Assembly: GCA_913057765.1 (NCBI GenBank)
Contig: CAJXPH010000137.1
Location: 1-7,130, forward strand
Length of the DNA stretch: 7,130 nucleotides
Direction of reading: 5' to 3'
Origin: an uncultured Campylobacteraceae bacterium
Lineage (GTDB): Bacteria; Campylobacterota; Campylobacteria; Campylobacterales; Arcobacteraceae
Shown: positions 1 to 6,265 of the stretch, in pieces
Layout of the letters: each line of letters starts with the position of its first letter
Numbering within the stretch: position 1 is the stretch's first letter
Made by a program: the position numbers and the translations under genes
The notes under the pieces: generated by a model
What the model was told of the DNA's origin: nothing
Database searches by the model: none
The model's input: the letters and a program-made list of their open reading frames with translations, nothing else

Positions 1-39
1 CTCTGGTCTCGTGGGCTCGGAGATGTGTATAAGAGACAG
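1..39 (+). other. Residual Illumina Nextera adapter (artefact), left end
   Basis: This is not genomic DNA. Bases 21-39 are exactly the 19-base Tn5 mosaic end AGATGTGTATAAGAGACAG. Bases 6-20 (GTCTCGTGGGCTCGG) are the Nextera read-2 side adapter. Bases 1-5 (CTCTG) match the end of the reverse complement of the i7 index seen at the other contig end. The adapter supplies a GTG at 25 followed by codons for Y-K-R-Q, which creates a false N-terminus on the first gene. Genomic sequence starts at 40. Confidence 0.98.
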
Positions 40-498
40 GTATTATCTGACTTAGAATTATTTGAATTTTTAAAAGAGAATGGATATGCTTTAGGAACGG
101 ATTTTATTGTTGGACATCCTGGTGAAACTGATGAATTATGGAAAGAAGCGGTTCAAAACTTACATAGATTTCCATTAACACATGTCCATGCGTTTACTTA
201 TTCTAAACGGGATGGAACACCAAGTGCGACGATGAAGGGCGATATACGTGGTGATATTGCAAAAATTCGATATAATGAATTAACAAAAATTATAAAAGAA
301 AAAAACTATCAATTTAGAAAAAATAATACAAAATCATTAGAAGTATTAATAGAATCAGAAAAAAACGGTAAATATATTGGTTTGGATCAGCATTTCAATC
401 AAATAGAAATTGAAAGTAGTGTTGATTTAGTTGGAGATTGGATTTTTATAGAAGATTATAAAGCGGAGCTTGAAAAAAATGTCGCAACATTTAGATAA
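40..498 (+). CDS. mtaB: tRNA t6A37 methylthiotransferase MtaB, C-terminal part (5' truncated)
   Basis: This is the last 152 residues of a radical SAM methylthiotransferase of the MiaB/MtaB/RimO superfamily. MtaB adds a methylthio group to N6-threonylcarbamoyladenosine at position 37 of tRNAs reading ANN codons, in the cytoplasm. Visible evidence is the end of the radical SAM barrel, with GTDFIVGHPGET at residues 19-30 of the fragment and HVHAFTYSKRDGTPSATM at 48-65, followed by a helical linker and a small beta-rich TRAM-like tail (about 99-145). The N-terminal domain and the CxxxCxxC cluster motif lie upstream of the contig; family members are usually a little over 400 residues. The frame continues into the adapter as M-Y-K-R-Q, which must be removed. 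The 3' end overlaps the next gene. MtaB is preferred over MiaB and RimO from the overall feel of the tail and the Campylobacterota gene order, not from a search. Confidence 0.85.
   Translation, partial: VLSDLELFEFLKENGYALGTDFIVGHPGETDELWKEAVQNLHRFPLTHVHAFTYSKRDGTPSATMKGDIRGDIAKIRYNELTKIIKEKNYQFRKNNTKSLEVLIESEKNGKYIGLDQHFNQIEIESSVDLVGDWIFIEDYKAELEKNVATFR
465..468 (+). promoter_or_regulatory. Ribosome binding site deciding the FtsH-like start
   Basis: A GGAG core lies inside the end of mtaB. It is 10 bases before the ATG at 479 but only 1 base before the in-frame TTG at 470. The spacing favours the ATG, so the three-residue longer TTG-initiated form is unlikely. Confidence 0.6.
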
Positions 499-1945
499 AA
501 ATAGTTTAGATAAAAATATAAAGTTTATGGGGATTTCTGCCATTATTCTTGTAGTGTTATTTGTTTATACACTTTATAAAAGTAGTGATTATATTGAATC
601 TGGTTCATATTACTTTGGAATAGTATTTTTATTAATACTTCTTGTATTTGCGCTAGTTGTAAGATTTAATAAAAATAAAATACAAAACTTTTTAAATAAA
701 AATAAAGATACAAAAAGTGAATTCTCTAAAGAACTTTCAAGTGCACAAGAAACTAAATATGAAGATTCTACTTCTAATATTTCTGCAGTAAATTCTAATA
801 TAACATTTAAAGATGTAGCAGGGATATCTGAAGTAAAAGGTGAACTTGTTGAAATAGTTGACTTTTTAAATAAACCTAGTAAATATTTAGACCATGGTGT
901 TAAATTACCTAAAGGTGTTCTTCTTGTTGGCCCTCCTGGTGTTGGTAAAACACTTATTGCAAGAGCAGTTGCCGGAGAAGCTGATGTTCCATTCTTTTAT
1001 CAAAGTGGTGCAAGTTTTGTTCAAATATATGTAGGAATGGGCGCAAAAAGAGTGCGTGAACTATTTATGAAAGCAAAGGCAAGTTCTCCAGCAATTGTAT
1101 TTATTGATGAGATAGATGCTATTGGTAAAAAAAGAGGTGGTAAGGTTAATGATGAAAGAGAATCAACTTTAAATGAACTTCTCACTCAAATGGATGGTTT
1201 CGATGGAGATTCAGGGGTTATTGTAATTGCTGCAACTAATAAAATTGAAGTTTTAGATGATGCACTTTTAAGAGCGGGAAGATTTGACAGAAGAGTATTT
1301 ATCAACCTACCAAATATTGAAGATAGAAAGAAAATTTTAGAGTTATACTTAGATTCAAAACACTACGAGTTTGATTTAGATAAATTAGCACAAGAAACAT
1401 CAGGGTTTAGTTCTGCTGCTCTTTCAACATTAATTAATGAAGCCTTATTAAGTATGATTAAAAGAAGTTCTAAAACTATTGAAAATCAAGATATAGAACT
1501 TGCAAAAAATAAATTAGAATTTGGTAAAAAAGAGACACTTATCTTAGATGAAGAACAAAAAGAAATTTTAGCTATTTATCAAGCAAGTAAAGCATTTATT
1601 ACGAAGAGTAAAGTATCTTTATTTGATGAAGGTGTTAAAAAAATAGATTCTGTTTATCCTTCATATAAGCAACTTTTAGAAAATATTAGAAGATATTTAT
1701 CTGGTTCAATTGGTGTTGAAGTTATTAAGAAAGAGAAATATGCGATTAATAGTGATGATTTAAACAAGGCACATGAATTAGCTCAAAATATAGTATCTAA
1801 TTATAAAATGGCTAAAGATGCGGATGTTTTAATTGAGGATATTAGTAATAATTTACGTTCTGAACTTTCACACAATGCTACGAATATTAATAGATTAAAA
1901 AATATAATGATAAAAAATGAGGTAATTACTTCTGATGACATTTAA
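479..1945 (+). CDS. FtsH-like membrane AAA+ ATPase with degenerate (protease-dead) C-terminal domain
   Basis: A 488-residue inner-membrane AAA+ protein related to FtsH. Two hydrophobic segments (about 14-33 and 44-62) flank a short loop, as in FtsH. The AAA module is intact: Walker A GPPGVGKT (151-158), pore-loop YVG (184-186, usually FVG), Walker B FIDEID (208-213), ATN sensor (252-254) and the second-region-of-homology segment RAGRFDRR (265-272). The peptidase-like region keeps FtsH-like helices, including SDDLNKAHELA with an Asp near 427 where FtsH has its third zinc ligand. Where FtsH has HEAGH, this protein has YQASK (367-371), so both His ligands and the catalytic Glu are missing. It is also shorter than typical FtsH (over 600). 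I infer an ATPase or unfoldase/scaffold without protease activity, perhaps a partner of a true FtsH. ATG 479 is chosen over TTG 470 because of GGAG at 465-468. It overlaps mtaB by 20 bases and bioV by 11. Confidence 0.88.
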   Translation: MSQHLDKNSLDKNIKFMGISAIILVVLFVYTLYKSSDYIESGSYYFGIVFLLILLVFALVVRFNKNKIQNFLNKNKDTKSEFSKELSSAQETKYEDSTSNISAVNSNITFKDVAGISEVKGELVEIVDFLNKPSKYLDHGVKLPKGVLLVGPPGVGKTLIARAVAGEADVPFFYQSGASFVQIYVGMGAKRVRELFMKAKASSPAIVFIDEIDAIGKKRGGKVNDERESTLNELLTQMDGFDGDSGVIVIAATNKIEVLDDALLRAGRFDRRVFINLPNIEDRKKILELYLDSKHYEFDLDKLAQETSGFSSAALSTLINEALLSMIKRSSKTIENQDIELAKNKLEFGKKETLILDEEQKEILAIYQASKAFITKSKVSLFDEGVKKIDSVYPSYKQLLENIRRYLSGSIGVEVIKKEKYAINSDDLNKAHELAQNIVSNYKMAKDADVLIEDISNNLRSELSHNATNINRLKNIMIKNEVITSDDI

Positions 1946-2447
1946 ATATTTTTCTGGTTTTTCTTTAAGAAATGAAGAAGAACTATTTTCAAAATATATA
2001 ATAGAAAATGATTTTACAGTTTCTGGGTTTTCGTACGGTGCTATTAAAGCATTTGAATATGTATTAGCTTCGAATAAAAGAATAGATACGTTACAACTGT
2101 TTTCTCCTGCATTTTTCCAAACACAAGATGAAAAATTTAAAAGAATGCAATTACTGTTTTTTAAAAAAGATGCAAAATCATATTGTGATAATTTTTTAAA
2201 AAACATTTCATATCCGGATAGTATTAATACAAGTAATTATTTTACACTAGGTAGTATGGAAGAACTTGGTGAGCTATTAAATTATACGTGGGATAAAACA
2301 AAACTGAAGGAACTTCTTGATAGAGGAATAAAAATAGAAATCTATCTAGGTGGAAAAGACAAAATAATAGACTCAAAATCTGCAAAAGACTTTTTTAAAG
2401 ATTATGGAACAGTTTATTTTATAAAAGAAAAAGGACATATTTTATGA
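1935..2447 (+). CDS. bioV: Pimeloyl-ACP methyl ester esterase BioV (biotin synthesis)
   Basis: A 170-residue minimal alpha/beta hydrolase. BioV, first described in Helicobacter, removes the methyl ester from pimeloyl-ACP methyl ester, the BioH-type step that ends pimelate assembly before BioF. The sequence shows a nucleophile elbow GFSYG (31-35, Ser33), a likely acid Asp142 in GGKD, and His168 three residues from the C-terminus in KGHIL. Order and spacing fit a Ser-Asp-His triad in a protein with almost no lid domain. The N-terminus is very short before the elbow, which matches the BioV type and not the roughly 250-residue BioH. The ATG lies inside the end of the FtsH-like gene (11-base overlap), with GAGG at 1919-1922 as a rather distant ribosome site. 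The stop overlaps the mog start. Other biotin genes are not in the window. Generic small hydrolase is the alternative. Confidence 0.78.
   Translation: MTFKYFSGFSLRNEEELFSKYIIENDFTVSGFSYGAIKAFEYVLASNKRIDTLQLFSPAFFQTQDEKFKRMQLLFFKKDAKSYCDNFLKNISYPDSINTSNYFTLGSMEELGELLNYTWDKTKLKELLDRGIKIEIYLGGKDKIIDSKSAKDFFKDYGTVYFIKEKGHIL
2431..2447 (+). promoter_or_regulatory. mog ribosome binding site and ATGA stop/start overlap
   Basis: The purine-rich AAGGA at 2431-2435 lies inside the last codons of bioV and 8 bases before the mog ATG at 2444. The bioV TGA (2445-2447) and the mog ATG share ATGA, a typical translational coupling arrangement. Confidence 0.7.
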
Positions 2448-2983
2448 GTGATAAAATCGCTAAAATTGGAATAATTACAGCCTCTGATAGGGCAAGTAAA
2501 GGTATTTACGAAGACTTATCTGGTAAAGCAATTATTGATACTATGAATGATTATTTAACATCTCCTTGGCAAGAAGTTTATAGATGTATTGAAGATGATC
2601 AAAAAACTATTGAAGATACTATGAAGGACTTGATTGATAATGAAGGTTGTTGTTTAGTTGTAACAACAGGTGGAACAGGTCCAGCAGCACGTGATGTAAC
2701 GCCTGAAGCAACAGAAGCTGTATGTGATAGAATGATGCCAGGTTTTGGTGAACTAATGCGTGCGGAATCTTTAAAGTTTGTTCCAACTGCAATTCTTTCA
2801 CGTCAAACAGCAGGTCTTAGAGGAAGTTCATTAATAGTAAATCTTCCAGGAAAACCAAAATCTATCAGAGAGTGTTTAGATGCCGTATTCCCTGCGATTC
2901 CATATTGTATTGATTTAATGGAAGGTCCATTTTTTGAGTGTAATGAAGAGGTTATAAAACCTTTTAGACCTAAGAAAAAATAG
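2444..2983 (+). CDS. mog: Molybdopterin adenylyltransferase Mog
   Basis: A 179-residue cytoplasmic enzyme of the MoaB/Mog fold. Mog adenylates molybdopterin with ATP, giving the MPT-AMP used for molybdate insertion in molybdenum cofactor synthesis. The start KIGIITASDRASKGIYED (6-23) is the typical first strand and loop. TTGGTG (74-79) followed by RDVTPEAT (83-90) is the family's conserved nucleotide/pterin site, with the functional Asp84. SRQTAG (119-124) and NLPGKPKSIRECL (133-145) complete the signature. The length is close to the roughly 195 residues of E. coli Mog. MoaB-like homologues share the motifs, but the length and the tail with PFFECNEEVIKPFRPKKK favour Mog. It starts in an ATGA overlap with bioV and is followed 15 bases later by mutS2. 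The organism presumably has molybdoenzymes such as nitrate reductase or formate dehydrogenase; none is encoded here. Confidence 0.92.
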   Translation: MSDKIAKIGIITASDRASKGIYEDLSGKAIIDTMNDYLTSPWQEVYRCIEDDQKTIEDTMKDLIDNEGCCLVVTTGGTGPAARDVTPEATEAVCDRMMPGFGELMRAESLKFVPTAILSRQTAGLRGSSLIVNLPGKPKSIRECLDAVFPAIPYCIDLMEGPFFECNEEVIKPFRPKKK

Positions 2984-2998
2984 ATATAAATAGAATTA

Positions 2999-5200
2999 AT
3001 GCAAGATATATTAAAAAAACTAGACTTAATAGATTATATAGATTCTTTTTCAAAACTATTATCAAGAGAAAAATCAATTATATTAGAAGGTGATATTAAT
3101 ATTCACTATAGGTTGATAAAAGAACTATCTGATTATCAAATTAATGAACCACCAAAATTAGAAAACCTAGATACTGCATTAATGCATATACAAAAACAAG
3201 GTATTCTAAAAGTCTATGAGATTTATGAGTTTGTTAAAATTATTAAGTATTTTACTTACTTAAAAAGATTTAATTTTGATGGTAAGCTACAAGAATGGAT
3301 TGACAAAATTATAGTTCCAGATGAAATAATGAATATCTCTTCTTATTTTGATGAAAAATCAAATTTAAGAAAAGGTGTAAATGAAGATTATGATGGAATA
3401 AAAAATGCAATATATCAAAATAAACAAGAAATAAAACAAAGCCTATATAAGATAATAAATTCAAGTAAATTAAGAACTTATTTAGTTGATTCACAAGTTC
3501 ATTATATAAATGGAGAAGAGTGTATTTTAGTTCGTGGTGGCTTTAATCATATTTTAAAAGCTTCAGTTATAAATAGATCAAACTCTGGTTTCTTCTATGT
3601 TCTTCCTCATAGTGTTAGTGCATTAAAACAAAAACAAAGTGATTTAGTTAATAAACAAGAAGAAATACTACTAAAGGTATGTAAAGAGATTAGTTCTTTA
3701 TTTGAAAAAAACCTAATGTTTTTAAAGTTTATAAATAAAGAATTTGATAGATTTGATCATTACCAAGCTAGAATTTTCTTTGCAAAAATTGGAGATAAAA
3801 ATTTTATACTTCCATCTAAAAAGAATCAAAATAAATTAGTTGATTTTAAACACCCAGCTTTACATGACCCTAAATCAATAACAATTGACTTTTCTAAATC
3901 TGTTGTTATGATTACTGGTGTAAATGCAGGTGGTAAAACAATGATGCTTAAATCTATTTTATCAGCTGTTTTACTTTCAAAATATTTACTTCCATATAAT
4001 GCTCATAAAGATACCGTAATTGGAACATTTAAAGAGATAAATGCTGTATTAGATGACCCTCAAAGTGTAAAAAATGATATTTCTACTTTTGCAGGTCGAA
4101 TGGTAGAGTTTTCAAAACTTTTTTCTGCTAAAAATGCAATTGTTGGAGTAGATGAAATTGAACTTGGAACGGATTCTGATGAAGCAGCGAGTTTATTTAA
4201 AGTTGTAATTGAAGAGTTAATTCAAAAAGATATTAAAATTATAATTACAACACATCATAAAAGGTTAGCTGCTCTTATGGCTGCAAATCCTAGTGTTGAG
4301 TTAATAGCTGCTCTTTATGATGAAGAGAATCGTAAACCAACTTATGAGTTTTTACAAGGAACAATTGGAAAATCTTATGCATTTGAAACAGCATCAAGAT
4401 ATGGAATACCAAGAAATGTTATTAAAAAAGCAAAAGAAGTTTATGGTGAAGATAAAGATAGATTAAATGAGCTTATTGAAAGAAGTAGTGCTTTAGAAAT
4501 TGAATATAAACAAAAAATCTCAAAACTTAATGATGAAATTGAAGAACATGAGAGATTAAATAGAACTTTAAAAGAGAAAAAAGAAACTTTAGATGAACAT
4601 ATTTTCATGGAAAAATCTAAACTTCATAGAGAATATAAAGATGCAAGAGATGAAGCTAAAAAAGCTATAAAAGCAAAAATTGCAGTAGGTCATCAACATT
4701 TAAATGTTGCACATGATAAAGCACAATCAATTAAAACTGAAAAAGTGCAAGAAGTAGTAAAAGATTTTAAAGTTGGTGATAGAGTAAAGTATAGAAGCAC
4801 TAAAGGTGTATTATTATCTATAAAAGGGAAAAAAGCGTTTATAGAAAATGATGCAGGAATGAAAGTTCAAGTTCTTCTTGCTGATTTACAAAGAAGTGGT
4901 AACCCACCAAAAGTAAAAGCTAAACCTAAAGCTACAGTAACTGTTCAAAAACCAGATACGGGACATGTTAAACTTGATTTACATGGACAAAGATCTGATG
5001 AAGCTGTTGAAAATTTAGATAAATTTTTATCTGATGCACTTATTGCAGGATTTGATGAAGTTTTAGTTTATCATGGAATAGGAACAGGGAAACTATCTTA
5101 TGCAGTTAAAAAGTTTTTAGATTCACATCCAAGTGTTAAATCTTATACTGATGCACATCCAGGACAAGGTGGGTTTGGAGCAAAAGTTATTACGCTTTAA
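2999..5200 (+). CDS. mutS2: MutS2 family ATPase/endonuclease with C-terminal Smr domain
   Basis: A full-length 733-residue MutS2. The family binds branched or damaged DNA and restrains recombination; in Helicobacter it is also linked to oxidative damage repair, and other members act on stalled ribosomes. The divergent N-terminal half forms the core/clamp (about 1-290). The ATPase shows Walker A TGVNAGGKT (306-314), a DDPQSVKNDISTFAGRM segment (352-368), Walker B VDE (384-386) and TTHH (417-420). GTIGKSYAFETASRYGIP (454-471) is the conserved post-ATPase motif. A charged coiled-coil (about 485-580) leads to a KOW-like barrel (590-630), a Lys/Pro linker and an Smr domain (656-733) with LDLHG (659-663) and HGIGTG (692-697), so the nuclease motifs look intact. 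There is no MutS1-type mismatch-binding domain. The ATG has only a weak upstream ribosome site (AATAGAATTA), and no promoter fits in the 15-base gap, so it is probably read from the operon. Confidence 0.94.
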   Translation: MQDILKKLDLIDYIDSFSKLLSREKSIILEGDINIHYRLIKELSDYQINEPPKLENLDTALMHIQKQGILKVYEIYEFVKIIKYFTYLKRFNFDGKLQEWIDKIIVPDEIMNISSYFDEKSNLRKGVNEDYDGIKNAIYQNKQEIKQSLYKIINSSKLRTYLVDSQVHYINGEECILVRGGFNHILKASVINRSNSGFFYVLPHSVSALKQKQSDLVNKQEEILLKVCKEISSLFEKNLMFLKFINKEFDRFDHYQARIFFAKIGDKNFILPSKKNQNKLVDFKHPALHDPKSITIDFSKSVVMITGVNAGGKTMMLKSILSAVLLSKYLLPYNAHKDTVIGTFKEINAVLDDPQSVKNDISTFAGRMVEFSKLFSAKNAIVGVDEIELGTDSDEAASLFKVVIEELIQKDIKIIITTHHKRLAALMAANPSVELIAALYDEENRKPTYEFLQGTIGKSYAFETASRYGIPRNVIKKAKEVYGEDKDRLNELIERSSALEIEYKQKISKLNDEIEEHERLNRTLKEKKETLDEHIFMEKSKLHREYKDARDEAKKAIKAKIAVGHQHLNVAHDKAQSIKTEKVQEVVKDFKVGDRVKYRSTKGVLLSIKGKKAFIENDAGMKVQVLLADLQRSGNPPKVKAKPKATVTVQKPDTGHVKLDLHGQRSDEAVENLDKFLSDALIAGFDEVLVYHGIGTGKLSYAVKKFLDSHPSVKSYTDAHPGQGGFGAKVITL

Positions 5201-5226
5201 AAAGAAAGGCGTAAAGCCTTACTTTT
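5200..5226. terminator. Bidirectional intrinsic terminator between convergent genes
   Basis: The stem AAGGC (5206-5210) / GCCTT (5216-5220) has loop GTAAA. Below an A-A mismatch the stem continues as AAAAG (5200-5204) with CTTTT (5222-5226). Read rightward the hairpin runs into TTTT; read leftward it runs into a T-rich stretch. It begins at the mutS2 stop and covers the stop of the minus-strand gene, so it can serve both convergent genes. A competing pairing, TTACGC (5190-5195) with GCGTAA (5209-5214), is also possible. Confidence 0.7.
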
Positions 5227-5605
5227 GAAGTGATTTAATCATATCTTCCATAATAACATTAGCTTGTTCATTTGGTGCCTCAAGAAAATTTACAACAAAT
5301 GAATCTTCAAGTTCAACGACTCCAATACTTCGTGGTCGTACAGCTAATACTTCTGGCGTAGGAATCTCTTTTCCAAAGCAGAAGATTATATTTTTTGCAT
5401 CTAAAATATCTTTTCTAATTTCACCATTTACTTTTTTTGTTTGTGCAAATTGATCGAAAGTTGCAATATATGTAGTTACTATATGTTCATCAATCATATT
5501 TTTTAGTATATTTAGTAATCCGTCAACACTATTACTAGCTACTTCTGATTTATTAAATACAATTTCAAAAATATGATATTTATCTTTAAATATTTTTTGT
5601 TTCAT
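5219..5605 (-). CDS. Conserved hypothetical protein, 128 residues, cytoplasmic
   Basis: A small soluble protein with no signal peptide or membrane segment. I do not recognise a function. Its N-terminal MKQKIFKDKYHIFEIVFNK looks like a beta-hairpin, followed by a helix (26-40) and a region about 70-112 that looks strongly conserved in style: NIIFCFGKEIPTPEVLAVRPRS, then IGVVELEDSFVVNFLEAPN. Such proteins occur in Campylobacterota; from memory it resembles the family catalogued as DUF6858, which I could not verify. The single cysteine (Cys76) sits in FCFG. Only one base separates the ATG (5605) from the stop of the upstream gene, and its strong AAAGGAG site lies within that gene, so the two are co-translated. 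It converges on mutS2 with 18 bases between the stop codons. Confidence 0.8.
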   Translation of the reverse strand: MKQKIFKDKYHIFEIVFNKSEVASNSVDGLLNILKNMIDEHIVTTYIATFDQFAQTKKVNGEIRKDILDAKNIIFCFGKEIPTPEVLAVRPRSIGVVELEDSFVVNFLEAPNEQANVIMEDMIKSLQK

Positions 5606-5606
5606 T

Positions 5607-6158
5607 TTATTCTCCTTTTATACTTACAAATGATTTTATTATACATTCCATACGTGCAGGGATATCACTTGTATCCATTTTCATATAATCTGTTTGTATT
5701 TTATATATAAGCTTGTTGTTAAGTTTGAATTCGAAAAGAAGATATCCTGCATATAGTTTCGCTTTTTTAGATTTTTTACCTTTATCCTCTTTATCGTTTT
5801 CATAAATATAATAATCAATAATTAGTTTTTCTTCTAATTGAATATCTTTATTTCTGTACTTACCAATAATATCTATTAATAATTTGTCAGCTTTCTCTTT
5901 TGTAATAAAATTCAATATCTTTGAATCCATATATTTAGAAAGTTCTATTCTTGAAAGAATTGAGTAGTTACTTGTTTGTAATAAATTAATTGCTTCATTA
6001 ATATTTTTTTTATTAGTAATATTTTCGAAAGTTATTGTTTCCCTTTGACAAGGAATGCGTTTTTCTTTTTTGATGTTAGTTTTATTTATCTCTACAAAAA
6101 CTCCATAAATTAAGAAAGAAAGTATTGTAATAATTAAAAGTGCTAAAAGTTTATTCAT
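5607..6158 (-). CDS. Hypothetical exported or membrane-anchored protein, 183 residues
   Basis: I do not recognise a family. The start MNKLLALLIITILSFLIYGV is a short positive end followed by a long hydrophobic stretch (4-22), either an uncleaved anchor or a signal peptide. No lipobox cysteine follows it, so a lipoprotein is unlikely. The rest is lysine- and isoleucine-rich with alternating helix-like (50-100) and strand-like (105-118, 134-160) segments and a lysine-rich break near 122-134 (KEDKGKKSKKAK). Two cysteines, Cys37 and Cys172, lie in the predicted periplasmic part and could form a disulphide. The ATG (6158) has an AGGA site 6 bases upstream. It is followed by the 128-residue gene with a one-base gap. 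The DUF748 gene lies upstream on the same strand, separated by a palindrome and about 100 bases. Confidence 0.75.
   Translation of the reverse strand: MNKLLALLIITILSFLIYGVFVEINKTNIKKEKRIPCQRETITFENITNKKNINEAINLLQTSNYSILSRIELSKYMDSKILNFITKEKADKLLIDIIGKYRNKDIQLEEKLIIDYYIYENDKEDKGKKSKKAKLYAGYLLFEFKLNNKLIYKIQTDYMKMDTSDIPARMECIIKSFVSIKGE
5612..5618 (-). promoter_or_regulatory. Strong ribosome binding site of the 128-residue gene
   Basis: AAAGGAG on the minus strand is 6 bases before the ATG at 5605. It is built from the last sense codons (AAA GGA GAA) of the upstream gene, whose TAA ends one base before the ATG. This is the best Shine-Dalgarno match in the window and implies tight coupling or strong expression of the downstream gene. 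Confidence 0.8.
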
Positions 6159-6171
6159 ACTAAATCCTATT

Positions 6172-6190
6172 AATTTATATAATATAAATT
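6172..6190. repeat. Perfect AT-only palindrome upstream of the hypothetical pair
   Basis: The arms AATTTATAT (6172-6180) and ATATAAATT (6182-6190) are perfect inverted repeats around one base. The element lies 14 bases before the start codon at 6158, just upstream of its AGGA site. It could be an operator or overlap a promoter element, but in such AT-rich DNA chance is a serious alternative. Confidence 0.4.
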
Positions 6191-6213
6191 TAGTGAATAA
6201 TAACTCAAGTTTT

Positions 6214-6219
6214 ATTATA
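6214..6219 (-). promoter_or_regulatory. Candidate sigma-70 -10 element for the hypothetical pair
   Basis: An exact TATAAT on the minus strand lies about 56 bases before the ATG at 6158, in the only sizeable gap on that strand. No clear -35 box is visible, which is common in Campylobacterota. An AT-rich gap produces such hexamers by chance, so this is tentative. Confidence 0.35.
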
Positions 6220-6230
6220 AGCTAATTAAA

Positions 6231-6265
6231 TAGTATAACTATAAGTTTAACTTATAGTTATACTA
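6231..6265 (-). terminator. Long perfect inverted repeat at the 3' end of the DUF748 gene, possible terminator
   Basis: Perfect 17-base arms, TAGTATAACTATAAGTT (6231-6247) and AACTTATAGTTATACTA (6249-6265), surround one central base. In RNA the innermost pairs would open to form the loop. The right arm includes the stop codon (6263-6265) of the minus-strand gene. The tract after it, read leftward, is ATTTAATTAGC, only modestly U-rich, so it may be a weak terminator, an mRNA 3' stabiliser or a protein-binding palindrome. The arms are too long and exact to be dismissed easily as chance. Confidence 0.55.

Noticed and set aside
25..39. GTG start of the first gene and the matching GTG at 7097-7099 for the last gene
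   Set aside because: Both starts lie in adapter DNA; the two genes are truncated fragments without a native start in the window.
470..478. TTG start giving an FtsH-like protein three residues longer
   Set aside because: The GGAG site is only one base away from this TTG but is correctly spaced for the ATG at 479.
1577..1591. Loss of HEAGH as a sequencing error or frameshift
   Set aside because: The frame is continuous on both sides with FtsH-like sequence, and the change needs several separate substitutions, so true divergence is more likely.
1895..2206. Minus-strand open frame of 103 codons
   Set aside because: It lies antisense to bioV and the end of the FtsH-like gene, shows no family features, and is explained by AT-rich shadow reading of real genes.
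2619..2801. Minus-strand open frame of 60 codons
   Set aside because: It is antisense to the conserved core of mog and has a repetitive Leu/Gln/His composition typical of a shadow frame.
3309..3494. Minus-strand open frame of 61 codons
   Set aside because: It is antisense within mutS2, with Leu/Phe/His-rich composition and no ribosome site of note.
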